From CAZSVE01 sp964610175 (GTDB taxonomy: Bacteria > Pseudomonadota > Gammaproteobacteria > HK1): a DNA stretch of 30,932 bases. The notes beneath the pieces are model-generated. The model did no database searches. It was given only the letters and a program-made list of their open reading frames with translations, and was not told the DNA's origin. The stretch covers positions 1-30,932 of the forward strand of contig CAZSVE010000035.1 in NCBI GenBank assembly GCA_964610175.1, read 5' to 3'. The first letter of the stretch is position 1. Each line of letters opens with the position of its first letter. Position numbers and translations under genes: made by a program. Positions 1 through 7,872 of this stretch are shown piece by piece.

Positions 1-186
1 GGAGAAAAGCAAGGAATCGAAAAGGGGAGGGTAGAAGGAAGAGAAGAAGGAAGAGAAGAAGGAAGAGAAGAAGGAAGAGCGGAGGGAAAGATGGAAACCG
101 CGAGGATCATGAAACAGGCAGGGGAACCCGTGGAAAAGATTATCGGATACACACACCTGACACTGGATGAGTTGGAAAGTTTGTAG
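1..186 (+). CDS. Rpn-like PD-(D/E)XK nuclease/putative transposase, C-terminal fragment
   Basis: Frame 1 is open from the first base to a TAG at 184-186 and encodes a 61-residue tail. It begins with a charged GEKQGIEKG linker, continues with repeated EGRE units, and ends in a small helical domain (METARIMKQAG, then EKIIGYTHLTLDELESL). This layout, a Glu/Arg/Gly repeat followed by a helix resembling a sigma-type HTH with 'I..xTxLsxeEie.L', is the usual C-terminus of Rpn (recombination-promoting nuclease) and PD-(D/E)XK transposase-family proteins. The catalytic nuclease domain would lie upstream of the window and cannot be seen. The linker is encoded by a near-perfect 12-bp tandem repeat (about 37-84), so its length can change in frame. 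Family assignment rests only on the tail. Confidence 0.6.
   Translation, partial: GEKQGIEKGRVEGREEGREEGREEGRAEGKMETARIMKQAGEPVEKIIGYTHLTLDELESL
37..84 (+). repeat. In-frame 12-bp tandem repeat in the Rpn-like tail
   Basis: About four copies of the 12-mer GAAGGAAGAGAA lie in tandem and encode GREE-type units. Because the unit is 12 bp, copy-number change alters linker length without a frameshift. Confidence 0.8.
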
Positions 187-250
187 GTGTATCCTCCGAT
201 AAGCGAATCGTTCTTTTATCTGTAGCAAAGCCTCGTCTCGAAGCGATTGA

Positions 251-570
251 TTTGCTTATTTCCCGCTCGGCTTCACAAATAAGTCAAATTTTACAAAACA
301 GTAATTTTGCTTTACCAATGCTAAATCATGCTTTGTCGGTTTGAGGCGAAGCTTCGCTAGTTTGCTTATTTCCCGCTCAGCTTTACGAATGAGTTTCACG
401 AAATGCTGGTTTTGCATTTGATTTACCAATGTCGGGTCATATCTTGCTCGGTTCGAGCAACAAGCTTCGCTAGTTGTTTATTTCCCGCTCGGTTTCATGA
501 TTGGATCGATTTTTACAAGGCGCTGATTCCCCTTTACCGATACTCGATCATGTCGAGTCTGAGGCGAAGA
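251..570 (+). repeat. Repeat A, three head-to-tail copies (A1-A3)
   Basis: The gap 187-645 holds no gene. It contains three tandem copies of a roughly 110-bp element, at 251-360, 361-473 and 474-about 570. Each copy starts with TTTGCTTATTTCCCGCTCGG or a close variant, has a central TTTTAC...TTTGC block and a TTTACCRATGC block, and the first two end with AAGCTTCGCTAG. The third is degenerate at its 3' end. Copy A1 contains the palindrome GCGAAGCTTCGC. The same family recurs at 3710, 5505, 10027, 11497, 13118, 13556 and 28618. No coding potential was found. Confidence 0.85.
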
Positions 571-645
571 TGAGCGGGAAACAAACCAACGCTTCGATTT
601 CTCTCGACAACGACAACTCGTCCCAACCCGAGGAGACCCACGGCC

Positions 646-2727
646 ATGACCACACAGACCGAGATCCGATACACCGCCTGTCCCCACGATTGCCCCTCCA
701 CCTGCGCCCTCGAGGTAGAGGTACACGACGGTCGTACCATCGGCAAGGTGCGCGGGGCCAGGGAAAATACCTACACGATGGGTGTCGTCTGCTCCAAGGT
801 GTCGCGTTACGCGGAACGCGTTCACCATCCGGATCGCATCCTCCATCCCATGCGGCGTGTCGGCGGCAAGGGTCACGGAGGCTTCCAGCGCATCGCCTGG
901 GACGATGCCCTGGACCTCGTCGCGGAGCGCTTCCTTCAGGCCGAGCAGCGTTTTGGGGCCGAGACCGTATGGCCCTATCACTATGCCGGCACCATGGGGA
1001 TAGTACAACGCGACGGTCTCTACCGGCTGCGCCACGCCAAGCGTTACTCCAGCCAATATGCCACCATCTGCATCACGCCCGCCTTTAGTGGCGTCCTTGC
1101 CGGTATCGGCAGGATCGCCGGGGTGGACCCGCGGGAGATGGCCAGGGCCGATGTGCTGGTGCTCTGGGGCACCAATGCCGCCTTCACCCAGGTAAACGCC
1201 ATGACCCATGCACTCGCGGCGCGCCGCGAGCGCGGCGCGCGCATCGTGGTGGTGGATACCTACCGCAATGCCACGGCAAGGCAGGCCGATCTCTTCGTCT
1301 GCGTGCGTCCGGGTACCGATGGTGCCCTGGCCTGCGCGGTGATGCATGTGCTGTTTCGGGATGGCCATGCCGACCGCGACTACTTGGCGCGCTACACCGA
1401 CTGCCCCCAGGAACTCGAGGCACACCTCGCCTCGCGCACGCCCCAGTGGGCGTCGAGGATCACCGGTGTGCCCGTGGACACCATCGAATCCATGGCAGCA
1501 CTCATCGGCACGCACCCGCGCACCTTCGTGCGCCTCGGCTACGGTTTCACACGCCAGCGCAACGGTGCCGTCAACATGCACGCGGTGAGTTGCATCCCCG
1601 CTGTCACCGGCGCCTGGCAGCATGAGGGCGGCGGCGCGCTCCACGGTAACTTTGCCATCTATCACTGGGACAAAACACTCGTCGAGGGCCATGACGTGCG
1701 TGACCCGGCGGTGCGCGTCCTCGACCAGTCGCGCATCGGGGCCATCCTCACGGGCGATTCCGACGCACTGCGCGGCGGGCCACCGGTGACCGCCCTGCTG
1801 GTGCAAAATACCAATCCCATGAGCGTGGCGCCCGATCTTACCCGCGTACACGCGGGTTTCGCCCGCGATGATCTCTTCACCTGTGTCCACGAGCAGTTCA
1901 TGACCGAAACCGCCCAAGTCGCCGACGTGATATTACCGGCCACCATGTTCCTGGAACACGACGATCTCTACCAGTCCGGTGGACACCAGCATATCCTTTT
2001 CGGTCCCAAGATCATCGAACCACCCGGGGAATGTCGCTCCAACCACGAGGTGCTGTGCGCCCTGGCCCGGCGCGTCGGCGCCGAGCACCGCGGCTTTGGC
2101 ATGAGCGCGCGCGACATCATCGATAAAACCCTGGTTGCCTCCGGTTGGCCTGGCCTGGCGCGCCTGGAACGCGAGCGCTGGTTCGATTGCCAGCCGGATT
2201 TCCGTCGCGCCCATTACCTCGACGGCTTTGGACACCCCGATGGGAAATTCCACTTTGCGCCGGACTGGAGCGCCGTGGGGCCAACCGAGTTCGGGCCCGA
2301 GCAGACGTCTCGCCCCATGCCCCGGTTACCCGACCATTGGGACGTTATCGAGGAATCCAATCAGGACATGCCCTTCCGTCTGGTCACCGCACCGGCGCGG
2401 CACTTCCTCAATTCCACCTTCACCGAGACTGCCACTTCACGCAGCCGCGAGAAGCGTCCGACCGTCATGATCCATCCCGAGGATGCAGCAAAGCTCGGTG
2501 TCGCCGATGGCGCGCGGCTTCGCCTGGGAAATGGTCGCGGTGAAGTCACTATCCATGCCGAGGTATTCGACGGACTGCAGCGCGGCGTGGTCATCGTCGA
2601 AAGCATTTGGCCGAACCATGCCTTCGAGGGAGGTGTGGGGATCAATGTACTTACCGGTGCCGATCCGGTGGCCCCGGTGGGCGGCGCTGCCTTTCACGAC
2701 AACCGCGTGTGGATACGTGCGACATAA
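646..2727 (+). CDS. Molybdopterin-dependent oxidoreductase (BisC/DMSO reductase superfamily)
   Basis: A 693-aa cytoplasmic-type molybdoenzyme with no visible Tat signal. The N-terminus carries an Fe4S4 motif, C12-x3-C16-x3-C20 with C49 (CPHDCPSTC ... VVCSK). This is followed by the molybdopterin oxidoreductase core (about 55-470; for example VLVLWGTNAAFTQVNAM and LLVQNTNPMSVAPD, both typical of bis-MGD binding). The C-terminal MGD-binding beta-barrel runs from about 575 to 690 (RLVTAPARHFLNSTF ... VMIHPEDAAKLGVADG ... EGGVGINVLT). Length fits the roughly 700-aa branch annotated generically as anaerobic dehydrogenase or formate dehydrogenase-like; the substrate cannot be read from sequence. 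The start is supported by AGGAG at 631-635. It stands alone: no electron-transfer subunit or chaperone is adjacent. modBC at 18073-19814 could supply its molybdate. Confidence 0.88.
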   Translation: MTTQTEIRYTACPHDCPSTCALEVEVHDGRTIGKVRGARENTYTMGVVCSKVSRYAERVHHPDRILHPMRRVGGKGHGGFQRIAWDDALDLVAERFLQAEQRFGAETVWPYHYAGTMGIVQRDGLYRLRHAKRYSSQYATICITPAFSGVLAGIGRIAGVDPREMARADVLVLWGTNAAFTQVNAMTHALAARRERGARIVVVDTYRNATARQADLFVCVRPGTDGALACAVMHVLFRDGHADRDYLARYTDCPQELEAHLASRTPQWASRITGVPVDTIESMAALIGTHPRTFVRLGYGFTRQRNGAVNMHAVSCIPAVTGAWQHEGGGALHGNFAIYHWDKTLVEGHDVRDPAVRVLDQSRIGAILTGDSDALRGGPPVTALLVQNTNPMSVAPDLTRVHAGFARDDLFTCVHEQFMTETAQVADVILPATMFLEHDDLYQSGGHQHILFGPKIIEPPGECRSNHEVLCALARRVGAEHRGFGMSARDIIDKTLVASGWPGLARLERERWFDCQPDFRRAHYLDGFGHPDGKFHFAPDWSAVGPTEFGPEQTSRPMPRLPDHWDVIEESNQDMPFRLVTAPARHFLNSTFTETATSRSREKRPTVMIHPEDAAKLGVADGARLRLGNGRGEVTIHAEVFDGLQRGVVIVESIWPNHAFEGGVGINVLTGADPVAPVGGAAFHDNRVWIRAT

Positions 2728-2848
2728 GCACCGTGTGATATGTGGTTTCCATCGGTCTATACGATCGTTTTAGCGAAGCTATCGCTAGATATCGGAGAAG
2801 ATCTCGATAGAATCGGTGCGCGCCCCTGAACACATTCCGCTTCAGTGT

Positions 2849-2864
2849 TGGCGCAAAGCGCTAA
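2849..2864 (-). repeat. Fragment of repeat B core (inverted)
   Basis: A 16-bp segment reads as TTAGCGCTTTGCGCCA on the minus strand. It matches the first part of repeat B (TTAGCGCTTCGCGCCA) at 11549 and 13200 with one mismatch. Only the core is present, so it may be a relic. Confidence 0.45.
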
Positions 2865-2898
2865 TTTACGGCCAGGCAAAGTACCCTCCGGCTTAGTA

Positions 2899-2916
2899 CC
2901 CCTCGGCTTCGGGGGG
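2899..2916. terminator. Hairpin just beyond the stop of the coiled-coil nuclease gene
   Basis: CCCCTCG-GCTT-CGGGGGG forms a 7-bp stem with one wobble and a 4-base loop, six bases past the minus-strand stop at 2922. There is no clear T-run on either strand, so intrinsic termination is possible but weakly supported. Confidence 0.3.
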
Positions 2917-2921
2917 CCGTG

Positions 2922-3635
2922 CTAAAATGCCCTCGGCTTGAAATCGGCATCGTTGGTGAGGCTGGCCGAGTCGCCTACGGCCCGGATGGAGAAGAGTCCC
3001 CGATTTTCCGCCATTCTTTCCGCGCCGGCGTTGGTCTGAAGCCAGGCCATGGCCCCGTAGATTACGCTGTCCTGGTACCTGGGCATCCAGGTTTTGGCGT
3101 TGTCCAGCTTACCCATGAACTCCCGGACGTCATCGGGTCGGAGGGTCGTTTTTACCTCGACGATGATGATCTCCCGGCCATTGTGGGCGATGATGTCGAA
3201 TTCGTAGGAATGCCCCTGACGACTGCCTCGTACCCGAGTAGAGATATCGTCGACGGGTATCCCTTTTCGATTGAAGATCCCGATGAGGGAGCCGCTTACC
3301 AACGACTCGATCAACCGTCCCCACTGCGTGGTAAAGAGCTCTTCGGCCTTTTTGAGTCTTCGATCGGTCTCCCTCATTTGCTCGGCAGTTTCTTTTATAA
3401 ACCGATCGGTTTCCTGCATTTTGTGGTCGGTTTCTCGCATCTGCTCCGTGGTTTCCTTTACCAACCGACTGGTTTCCTGCATTTTGAGATCGGTTTCTTG
3501 CATTTTTCGATCGGTTTCTTGCATTTGTTTGGTGGTTTCTGCCACGGATCGGCTGATTTCTTCCGACTGCCGGGCAAGCTTCTGCAGGTAGGCCCAAACG
3601 GATTCGGGGGTGGGTTCTTGTGTGCTCATGGACAT
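2922..3635 (-). CDS. Coiled-coil PD-(D/E)XK nuclease-fold protein (DUF3782-like)
   Basis: A 237-aa protein. Residues 20-100 form a long heptad-type coiled coil made of near-identical units (KMQETD, VKETTEQMRETD, IKETAEQMRETD). A nuclease-fold domain follows: E110, D147 in YEFDIIAHNG, and E160-V-K162 in IIIVEVKTT, i.e. a D-x12-ExK arrangement. The C-terminus (about 170-237) is the usual helix-rich end. Similar hypothetical proteins are common in repeat-rich cyanobacteria and gammaproteobacteria and are generally of unknown function. The frame is open up to 3782, but the first 28 codons of that longer version lie in a degenerate repeat A. GGAGAG stands 7 bases before the ATG at 3635, so I choose that start. 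Whether the nuclease fold is active is unknown. Confidence 0.72.
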   Translation of the reverse strand: MSMSTQEPTPESVWAYLQKLARQSEEISRSVAETTKQMQETDRKMQETDLKMQETSRLVKETTEQMRETDHKMQETDRFIKETAEQMRETDRRLKKAEELFTTQWGRLIESLVSGSLIGIFNRKGIPVDDISTRVRGSRQGHSYEFDIIAHNGREIIIVEVKTTLRPDDVREFMGKLDNAKTWMPRYQDSVIYGAMAWLQTNAGAERMAENRGLFSIRAVGDSASLTNDADFKPRAF

Positions 3636-3709
3636 TTTTGGTCTCTCCATCACGCTGGGTAAATCCAGCCTGTCGACGAATACCGGATTTTTGGACATGC
3701 TGATTTGTT

Positions 3710-3818
3710 GTTCTGTCTGTCGATCGCCTTCACGATTGGATCGAGTTTCATAAGACGCGAATTCCACCTTGGCAATACTCAATCATGCTTTGTCGGTTCG
3801 GGCACAAGCTCCGCTAGA
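3710..3818 (+). repeat. Repeat A, degenerate copy (A4)
   Basis: The gap 3636-3952 contains this diverged repeat A. Recognisable blocks are CTTCACGATTGGATCGAGTT, a TTGGCAATACTCAATCATGC block, CTTTGTCGGTTCGGGCACAA and the terminal GCTCCGCTAG. The remainder of the gap (3819-3952) shows no gene or clear signal. Confidence 0.65.
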
Positions 3819-3952
3819 GTATTGAAGATTTGGCGAAGATTCCGTCTGGAAGACGATGCTTCCAGGAGGCGTCGGGCGGATCGAAGATCGATGAGAGATC
3901 TGCATATAAAGACTAAGAAATCGATAGATAGCAGTATGGAGCGAAATTCTTT

Positions 3953-4330
3953 TTATACCTCGAAGGCCGCCGGTATCCAATGTATATCGTTGCCGTCATC
4001 TTGACGTGGCGAGATGGATACGATATCGAATCGGCATGGTTTATCGCGGAGCATGGGATTTTGTTGTAGCCAATGATTGGCCGCCATTATGATTCGCCGT
4101 CGTTTGCGATGATCGACACTTTCCGTGCCACTTCCAAAACGTGGATTGCCGCGAAACCGGACTTCGATAAAGACGATGGTCATTTGTCCCCGGGTTACAC
4201 CTTCGCTCATAATGAGATCGATTTCACCGAATTTGCAACCATAGTTTCTGGCAAGCATTTTCATCCCTTTGCCATGCAAGTAATTTTCCGTCAATCTTTC
4301 CGCCCAGGCACCGCGTTCGCCGGGGGACAT
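3953..4330 (-). CDS. yraN: YraN/UPF0102 family nuclease-fold protein
   Basis: A 125-aa protein that matches the family along its whole length: MSPGERGAWAERLTENYL at the N-terminus, ARNYGCKFGEIDLI (E36, D38), FIEVRFR (E56-V-R58), the SVDHRKRRRI helix, then PCRFDIVSI and IHWIPAAFEV at the end. This is the Holliday-junction-resolvase-like PD-(D/E)XK fold with Arg in place of the catalytic Lys; cellular role is unresolved, probably in DNA metabolism. The frame stays open to 4630, but that extension lacks family similarity and overlaps pyrD. The ATG at 4330 gives the canonical start and length. It diverges from pyrD with 61 bp between the two starts. In many gammaproteobacteria yraN is beside rsmI or lpoA; here it is not. 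Confidence 0.9.
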   Translation of the reverse strand: MSPGERGAWAERLTENYLHGKGMKMLARNYGCKFGEIDLIMSEGVTRGQMTIVFIEVRFRGNPRFGSGTESVDHRKRRRIIMAANHWLQQNPMLRDKPCRFDIVSISPRQDDGNDIHWIPAAFEV

Positions 4331-4391
4331 GGTGTGCAACTGCCCGAGATGTCGTTGGTTATTTCGGGGTAGCAGAGGATCCGAACGAAAC

Positions 4392-5342
4392 ATGGATACA
4401 AGCGAAAAAATCGTGCGGCGTCTTGGTGTCGATTTCTGCGGCATGGATTTCAGGAGCCCCCTCGTGTTGCTTTCGGGTTGCGTGGGTTTCGGTGAAGAAT
4501 ACGCGCGGATTGCCGGTTTTTCCAACCGCGATGCCGGTGCCGTATGCCTGAAGGGGACCACCCTTTCGCCGAGGCTGGGTAATCGACCGCATCGAATTTG
4601 CGAAACGCCGGCGGGAATGCTCAATGCCATTGGTCTGCAAAATCCGGGGGCCCGTCATGTGGTGGAAGAAATACTTCCACGCCTCGATTTTTCGGAGACT
4701 CGCTACATTGCCAATATTTCCGGGGCGACGGTAGAGGAGTATGCCGAGGTAGCCCGCATTTTCGACGATTCCCCCATCGATGCCATGGAAATCAATATCT
4801 CCTGCCCCAACGTGAAGGAAGGCGGCATGATATTCGGGAATGTTCCCTCGATGTCGGCGCGCGTGGTGGCGGCTTGTCGCTTGGTCACCACAAAGCCCCT
4901 CATCACCAAGCTCTCCCCGAATCAAACGGACATTGCCGAGAATGCGCATTGTTGCATCGAGGCCGGCAGCGACGGGTTATCACTCATCAACACCGTTGCC
5001 GGAATGGCCATCGATGCCGAATCCATGCGCCCGGTTCTCGGCAACAACCAGGGCGGTCTTTCCGGTCCTGCCATCAAGCCGATAGCGCTATTGAGCGTGC
5101 ATCGAGTGTACCAGGTAGCCAGACCCCACGATATTCCCATCATCGGCCAGGGGGGAATCACGTGCGCCAGGGATGCCATCGAGTTCTTGATCGCGGGCGC
5201 GGATGCGGTGGGGATCGGAACGGCATTGTTCTATGATCCTTCGATCTGCTCCACCATAAACCAGGGACTGCTGGAATATATGGACCGGAAAGGGATCGAT
5301 AAGGTTCGAGAATTAACGGGTTCATTACGGCTGAGGGGGTGA
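4392..5342 (+). CDS. pyrD: Dihydroorotate dehydrogenase, class 1B-like catalytic subunit
   Basis: A 316-aa FMN TIM-barrel enzyme that oxidises dihydroorotate to orotate in pyrimidine synthesis. Visible landmarks are the ETPAGMLNAIGLQNPG substrate/FMN region, the catalytic cysteine C138 in EINISCPNVKEGG (Cys, not the Ser of class 2 enzymes), NTVAGMAID, VLGNNQGGLSGPAIKPIAL, and IIGQGGI...AGADAVGIGTALF for FMN phosphate binding. Class 1B enzymes normally pair with the PyrK flavin/Fe-S subunit to reduce NAD, but no pyrK is adjacent. The ATG at 4392 is preceded by AGAGG about 12 bases upstream and gives the normal N-terminus; a longer frame from 4329 adds unrelated residues. pyrE lies 24.7 kb away in the same window. 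Confidence 0.9.
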   Translation: MDTSEKIVRRLGVDFCGMDFRSPLVLLSGCVGFGEEYARIAGFSNRDAGAVCLKGTTLSPRLGNRPHRICETPAGMLNAIGLQNPGARHVVEEILPRLDFSETRYIANISGATVEEYAEVARIFDDSPIDAMEINISCPNVKEGGMIFGNVPSMSARVVAACRLVTTKPLITKLSPNQTDIAENAHCCIEAGSDGLSLINTVAGMAIDAESMRPVLGNNQGGLSGPAIKPIALLSVHRVYQVARPHDIPIIGQGGITCARDAIEFLIAGADAVGIGTALFYDPSICSTINQGLLEYMDRKGIDKVRELTGSLRLRG

Positions 5343-5466
5343 CGAAAACCCGTGACGAAAGCCCGATCCGACCCAAAATGCAATGCAAGCCCGAATCGAG
5401 CCTGGACTGGCACACCTCGGTTACTACAGCAAAAGGAACAAAGGGATCGACTCGGGAGGATATAAA

Positions 5467-5489
5467 ATCCGAACGCTGCGCGTTCGGAT
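5467..5489. repeat. Hairpin H, copy 1
   Basis: ATCCGAACGC-TGC-GCGTTCGGAT is a perfect 10-bp stem with a 3-base loop. The same stem, with loop TAC, occurs at 13163-13185. Both copies are preceded by ATA/ATAA and followed by a TGTC, and both sit next to repeat A sequence. Confidence 0.85.
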
Positions 5490-5504
5490 ATGTCATTTGT
5501 CAGG

Positions 5505-5710
5505 GAAGCTTGTGCTCGAACCGACAAGGCAGGATTGAATATTGGTAAGGCGGAGTTGGCACTTTGTTTATTTCCCGCTCGGCTTTACGAATGAGTCAAG
5601 TTTTAACGGTTCTTTACTAGCGCAGGATTATGGTTTATTGGTCCGAGGCGAAGCCTCGCTAGCTCGTAAGACCTGATCCAATCGTGAAACCGGGCGGGAA
5701 ATAGACAAAA
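5505..5710. repeat. Repeat A (minus) split by a second repeat A (plus), A5 complex
   Basis: 5505-5560 matches the 5' half of repeat A read on the minus strand (AAGCTTGTGCTCGAACCGAC...). 5563-5662 is a complete plus-orientation copy (TTTGTTTATTTCCCGCTCGG ... GAAGCCTCGCTAG). 5665-5710 resumes the minus-strand copy (ATCCAATCGTGAAACC, then GGGCGGGAAATAGAC). The two half-copies join in register with the uninterrupted minus copy at 13556-13666, so one A element appears inserted into the middle of another. The gap 5343-5792 holds this, hairpin H and the ahcY terminator, and no gene. Confidence 0.75.
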
Positions 5711-5733
5711 TATGGCCCCGCTTTCACGGGGCC
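5700..5733 (-). terminator. Probable intrinsic terminator of ahcY
   Basis: Read on the minus strand, GGCCCCG-TGAAAG-CGGGGCC (5733-5714) forms a 7-bp GC stem with a 6-base loop, followed by ATATTTTGTC. It lies 60-90 bp past the ahcY stop. Confidence 0.65.
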
Positions 5734-5792
5734 GGAAAGGGTGAAGTGGTTGTAAGAATCAGCTTGATGAAAATGGCCAAGGGAGGGGGGAT

Positions 5793-7091
5793 TCAATACC
5801 GATAATACTCCGGCTTATAGGGCCCCTCCACGGAGACACCGATATATTCCGCCTGTTCCGGGGTCAGTTTCGTTAGCTGGGCACCCAATTGGTCGAGATG
5901 CAACCGGGCCACCTTTTCGTCCAGGTGTTTGGGTAGAACGTACACCTCTTTCTTGTATTTTCCGGGGTTTTTCCACAGCTCTATCTGGGCCAATACCTGG
6001 TTGGTGAAGGAATTGGACATCACGAAACTTGGATGGCCGGTTGCGCAACCGAGATTCACCAGGCGACCTTCGGCCAGGATGATGACCCGCTTGCCACCTG
6101 GAAAGATTACATGGTCCACTTGGGGCTTGATGTTTTCCCATGGATATTGGCGTAGCGAAGCAATATCGATCTCCGCGTCGAAGTGTCCGATGTTGCACAC
6201 GATGGCCTCGTTCTTCATGGCCAACATATGATCGTGCGTGATCACATTGGTGTTGCCGGTGGCGGTGACGAAGATGTTTGCAAGACTTGCCGCTTCATCC
6301 ATGGTCACCACTCGATAGCCTTCCATGGCGGCCTGCAGGGCGCAGATGGGGTCGATCTCGGTTATCCAAGCCGTTGCCCCGAGACCGCGCAGGGATTGAG
6401 CGCAGCCTTTGCCGACGTCGCCATAGCCACAAACCACGGCGATCTTGCCGGCGATCATCACATCGGTGGCGCGCTTGATGCCGTCCACGAGAGACTCCCG
6501 GCAACCGTACAGGTTGTCGAATTTGGATTTGGTCACCGAGTCGTTCACATTGAAAGTAGGCGCGAGGAGCGTGCCATTGCGCATCATCTCGTACAGCCGA
6601 TGGACGCCGGTGGTGGTCTCTTCGGAGATGCCTCGGACGTCTTTCATGAGTTCCGGATATCGGTCGTGCATCACCAGGGTCAGGTCGCCGCCATCATCGA
6701 GGAGCATGTTGGGACGCCATCCGTCGGGGCCGAAGATCGTTTGGTCGATGCACCACCAGAATTCCTCTTCGGTTTCCCCCTTCCAGGCGAATACCGGGAT
6801 TCCACTCGCCGCCATGGCGGCTGCCGCGTGATCCTGGGTGGAAAAGATATTGCATGATGACCAACGAACCTCGGCACCCAGTGCCACCAGGGTTTCCATG
6901 AGTACTGCCGTTTGAATGGTCATGTGCAGGCAACCGGCGATTCGCGCCCCGGTCAAGGGCTTCTCGCCGTCTTGGAATTCTCTTCTGAGGGCCATGAGCC
7001 CGGGCATTTCGGTTTCCGCGATGGCAACTTCCTTGCGTCCCCAGTCGGCGAGGTCGATATTGGCTACTTTATAATCGGATTGAGTATTCAT
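5793..7091 (-). CDS. ahcY: Adenosylhomocysteinase (S-adenosylhomocysteine hydrolase)
   Basis: A 432-aa NAD-dependent cytosolic enzyme that splits S-adenosylhomocysteine into adenosine and homocysteine in the methyl cycle. Landmarks are LTGARIAGCLHMTIQTAVL and SSCNIFSTQDHAAAA in the substrate domain, NVNDSVTKSKFDNLYG, the NAD Rossmann motif GYGDVGKG at 222-229, ATGNTNVI, NIGHFDAEID, and the C-terminal tail ending KPEYYRY, which contributes to the neighbouring subunit's site. The length matches the compact form without the 40-residue insertion seen in many proteobacterial homologues. The ATG at 7091 lacks a strong Shine-Dalgarno. I see no SAH-riboswitch consensus in 7092-7260. A hairpin terminator follows the stop. 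The gene is solitary. Confidence 0.96.
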   Translation of the reverse strand: MNTQSDYKVANIDLADWGRKEVAIAETEMPGLMALRREFQDGEKPLTGARIAGCLHMTIQTAVLMETLVALGAEVRWSSCNIFSTQDHAAAAMAASGIPVFAWKGETEEEFWWCIDQTIFGPDGWRPNMLLDDGGDLTLVMHDRYPELMKDVRGISEETTTGVHRLYEMMRNGTLLAPTFNVNDSVTKSKFDNLYGCRESLVDGIKRATDVMIAGKIAVVCGYGDVGKGCAQSLRGLGATAWITEIDPICALQAAMEGYRVVTMDEAASLANIFVTATGNTNVITHDHMLAMKNEAIVCNIGHFDAEIDIASLRQYPWENIKPQVDHVIFPGGKRVIILAEGRLVNLGCATGHPSFVMSNSFTNQVLAQIELWKNPGKYKKEVYVLPKHLDEKVARLHLDQLGAQLTKLTPEQAEYIGVSVEGPYKPEYYRY

Positions 7092-7372
7092 GGATCGTTT
7101 TTTATTGCAGTATCCGTTATTGGATGTTGAGTTTCGGGTTGGAATCGCATTGCGAACAAGGGGGGGTTAGTGCGCAGGCAGAATAGGGGTTCGATGAGCG
7201 GGTAGAGGTGTTGGGTGAAAGAGGGCACATTCGGATCGGGGTTCACGGCACCTTATGGGGACTCGCCCTCGAAAACAGAATCTGCGGCGAATGTCGATAG
7301 TTGGAGAATCCTGGGAGCCGATTTCAATCCCGAGTCAAAGCCGTTGGTCGCTCGGTATCGATGCGCATGAGG

Positions 7373-7870
7373 CTAGATTCTCTTGCCTCGATCCAGATAA
7401 CTCTTCATTCCGAAGCCACCACCAAACCCACCGCCGAAAACGGCGAATAATTTCAGTGCCTCTTTGTACAGATCCTTATCCGCTTGTACAAGGAAAATGG
7501 TCAAGAAAATAAACAACGCGGCGAAAATCAGCGCGTAAAGCAGGGTGAATCGACGCGATTGGCTTGTTTCTTGGAATAATCGCTCCTCGCTTTTGGCGGA
7601 AAGATCGAGGATCTTGTCGATGTGTCCTTCGTTCAGCTTCTCGGTCAAGGGATTCGGTGCGGGACCGACTCTATGCATCGACATCATGCCGATTTCGATA
7701 CTCTTGCGGGCCTCCGGGGGTAGATCTTTCAGAAACTCGGGACCCTCCGAAGTCTCCATTTCCTCCACGGCACCCTTATTGCTTTCGGAGGCCGAAGCGC
7801 GGCGTGAACTCCCCTCATCTGCATCGGTACTCGAAAGTTCCCTGCTGTCGTCGTTGCCCTGCCGTTTCAT
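7373..7870 (-). CDS. DUF2335-like small membrane protein
   Basis: A 165-aa protein with a polar, Ser/Glu-rich N-terminal third (1-45) and a conserved-looking middle (HRVGPAPNPLTEKLNEGHIDKILDLSAKSEE, 66-96), which recalls the GP.P.P..L..Y......I..MAE pattern of DUF2335. Two hydrophobic helices follow: 108-128 (FTLLYALIFAALFIFLTIFL) and 138-155, the second with a striking FGGGFGGGFG run. It is probably an inner-membrane protein with a cytosolic N-terminus. Its ATG lies 2 bp after the stop of the upstream 97-aa gene (TGA-GA-ATG), so translation is probably coupled. Function unknown; DUF2335 assignment is tentative. Confidence 0.6.
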   Translation of the reverse strand: MKRQGNDDSRELSSTDADEGSSRRASASESNKGAVEEMETSEGPEFLKDLPPEARKSIEIGMMSMHRVGPAPNPLTEKLNEGHIDKILDLSAKSEERLFQETSQSRRFTLLYALIFAALFIFLTIFLVQADKDLYKEALKLFAVFGGGFGGGFGMKSYLDRGKRI

Positions 7871-7872
7871 TC

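Noticed and set aside
251..570. CRISPR-like array
   Set aside because: Units of about 110 bp are diverged along their whole length, with no short identical repeats separated by unique spacers and no cas genes nearby.
478..1917. A 479-codon open frame on the minus strand across the molybdoenzyme gene
   Set aside because: It is antisense to a gene with clear Fe-S and MGD motifs. The His/Gly-rich composition has no family similarity and reflects high-GC codon bias on the other strand.
4391..4394. Overlapping divergent start codons (CATG) for yraN and pyrD
   Set aside because: The upstream yraN ATG has no ribosome site and adds residues foreign to the family. The ATG at 4330 gives the canonical MSPGERG start, leaving 61 bp between the genes.
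7092..7260. SAH riboswitch upstream of ahcY
   Set aside because: The conserved core of SAH riboswitches could not be found on the minus strand of this leader, and no suitable pairing elements were seen.
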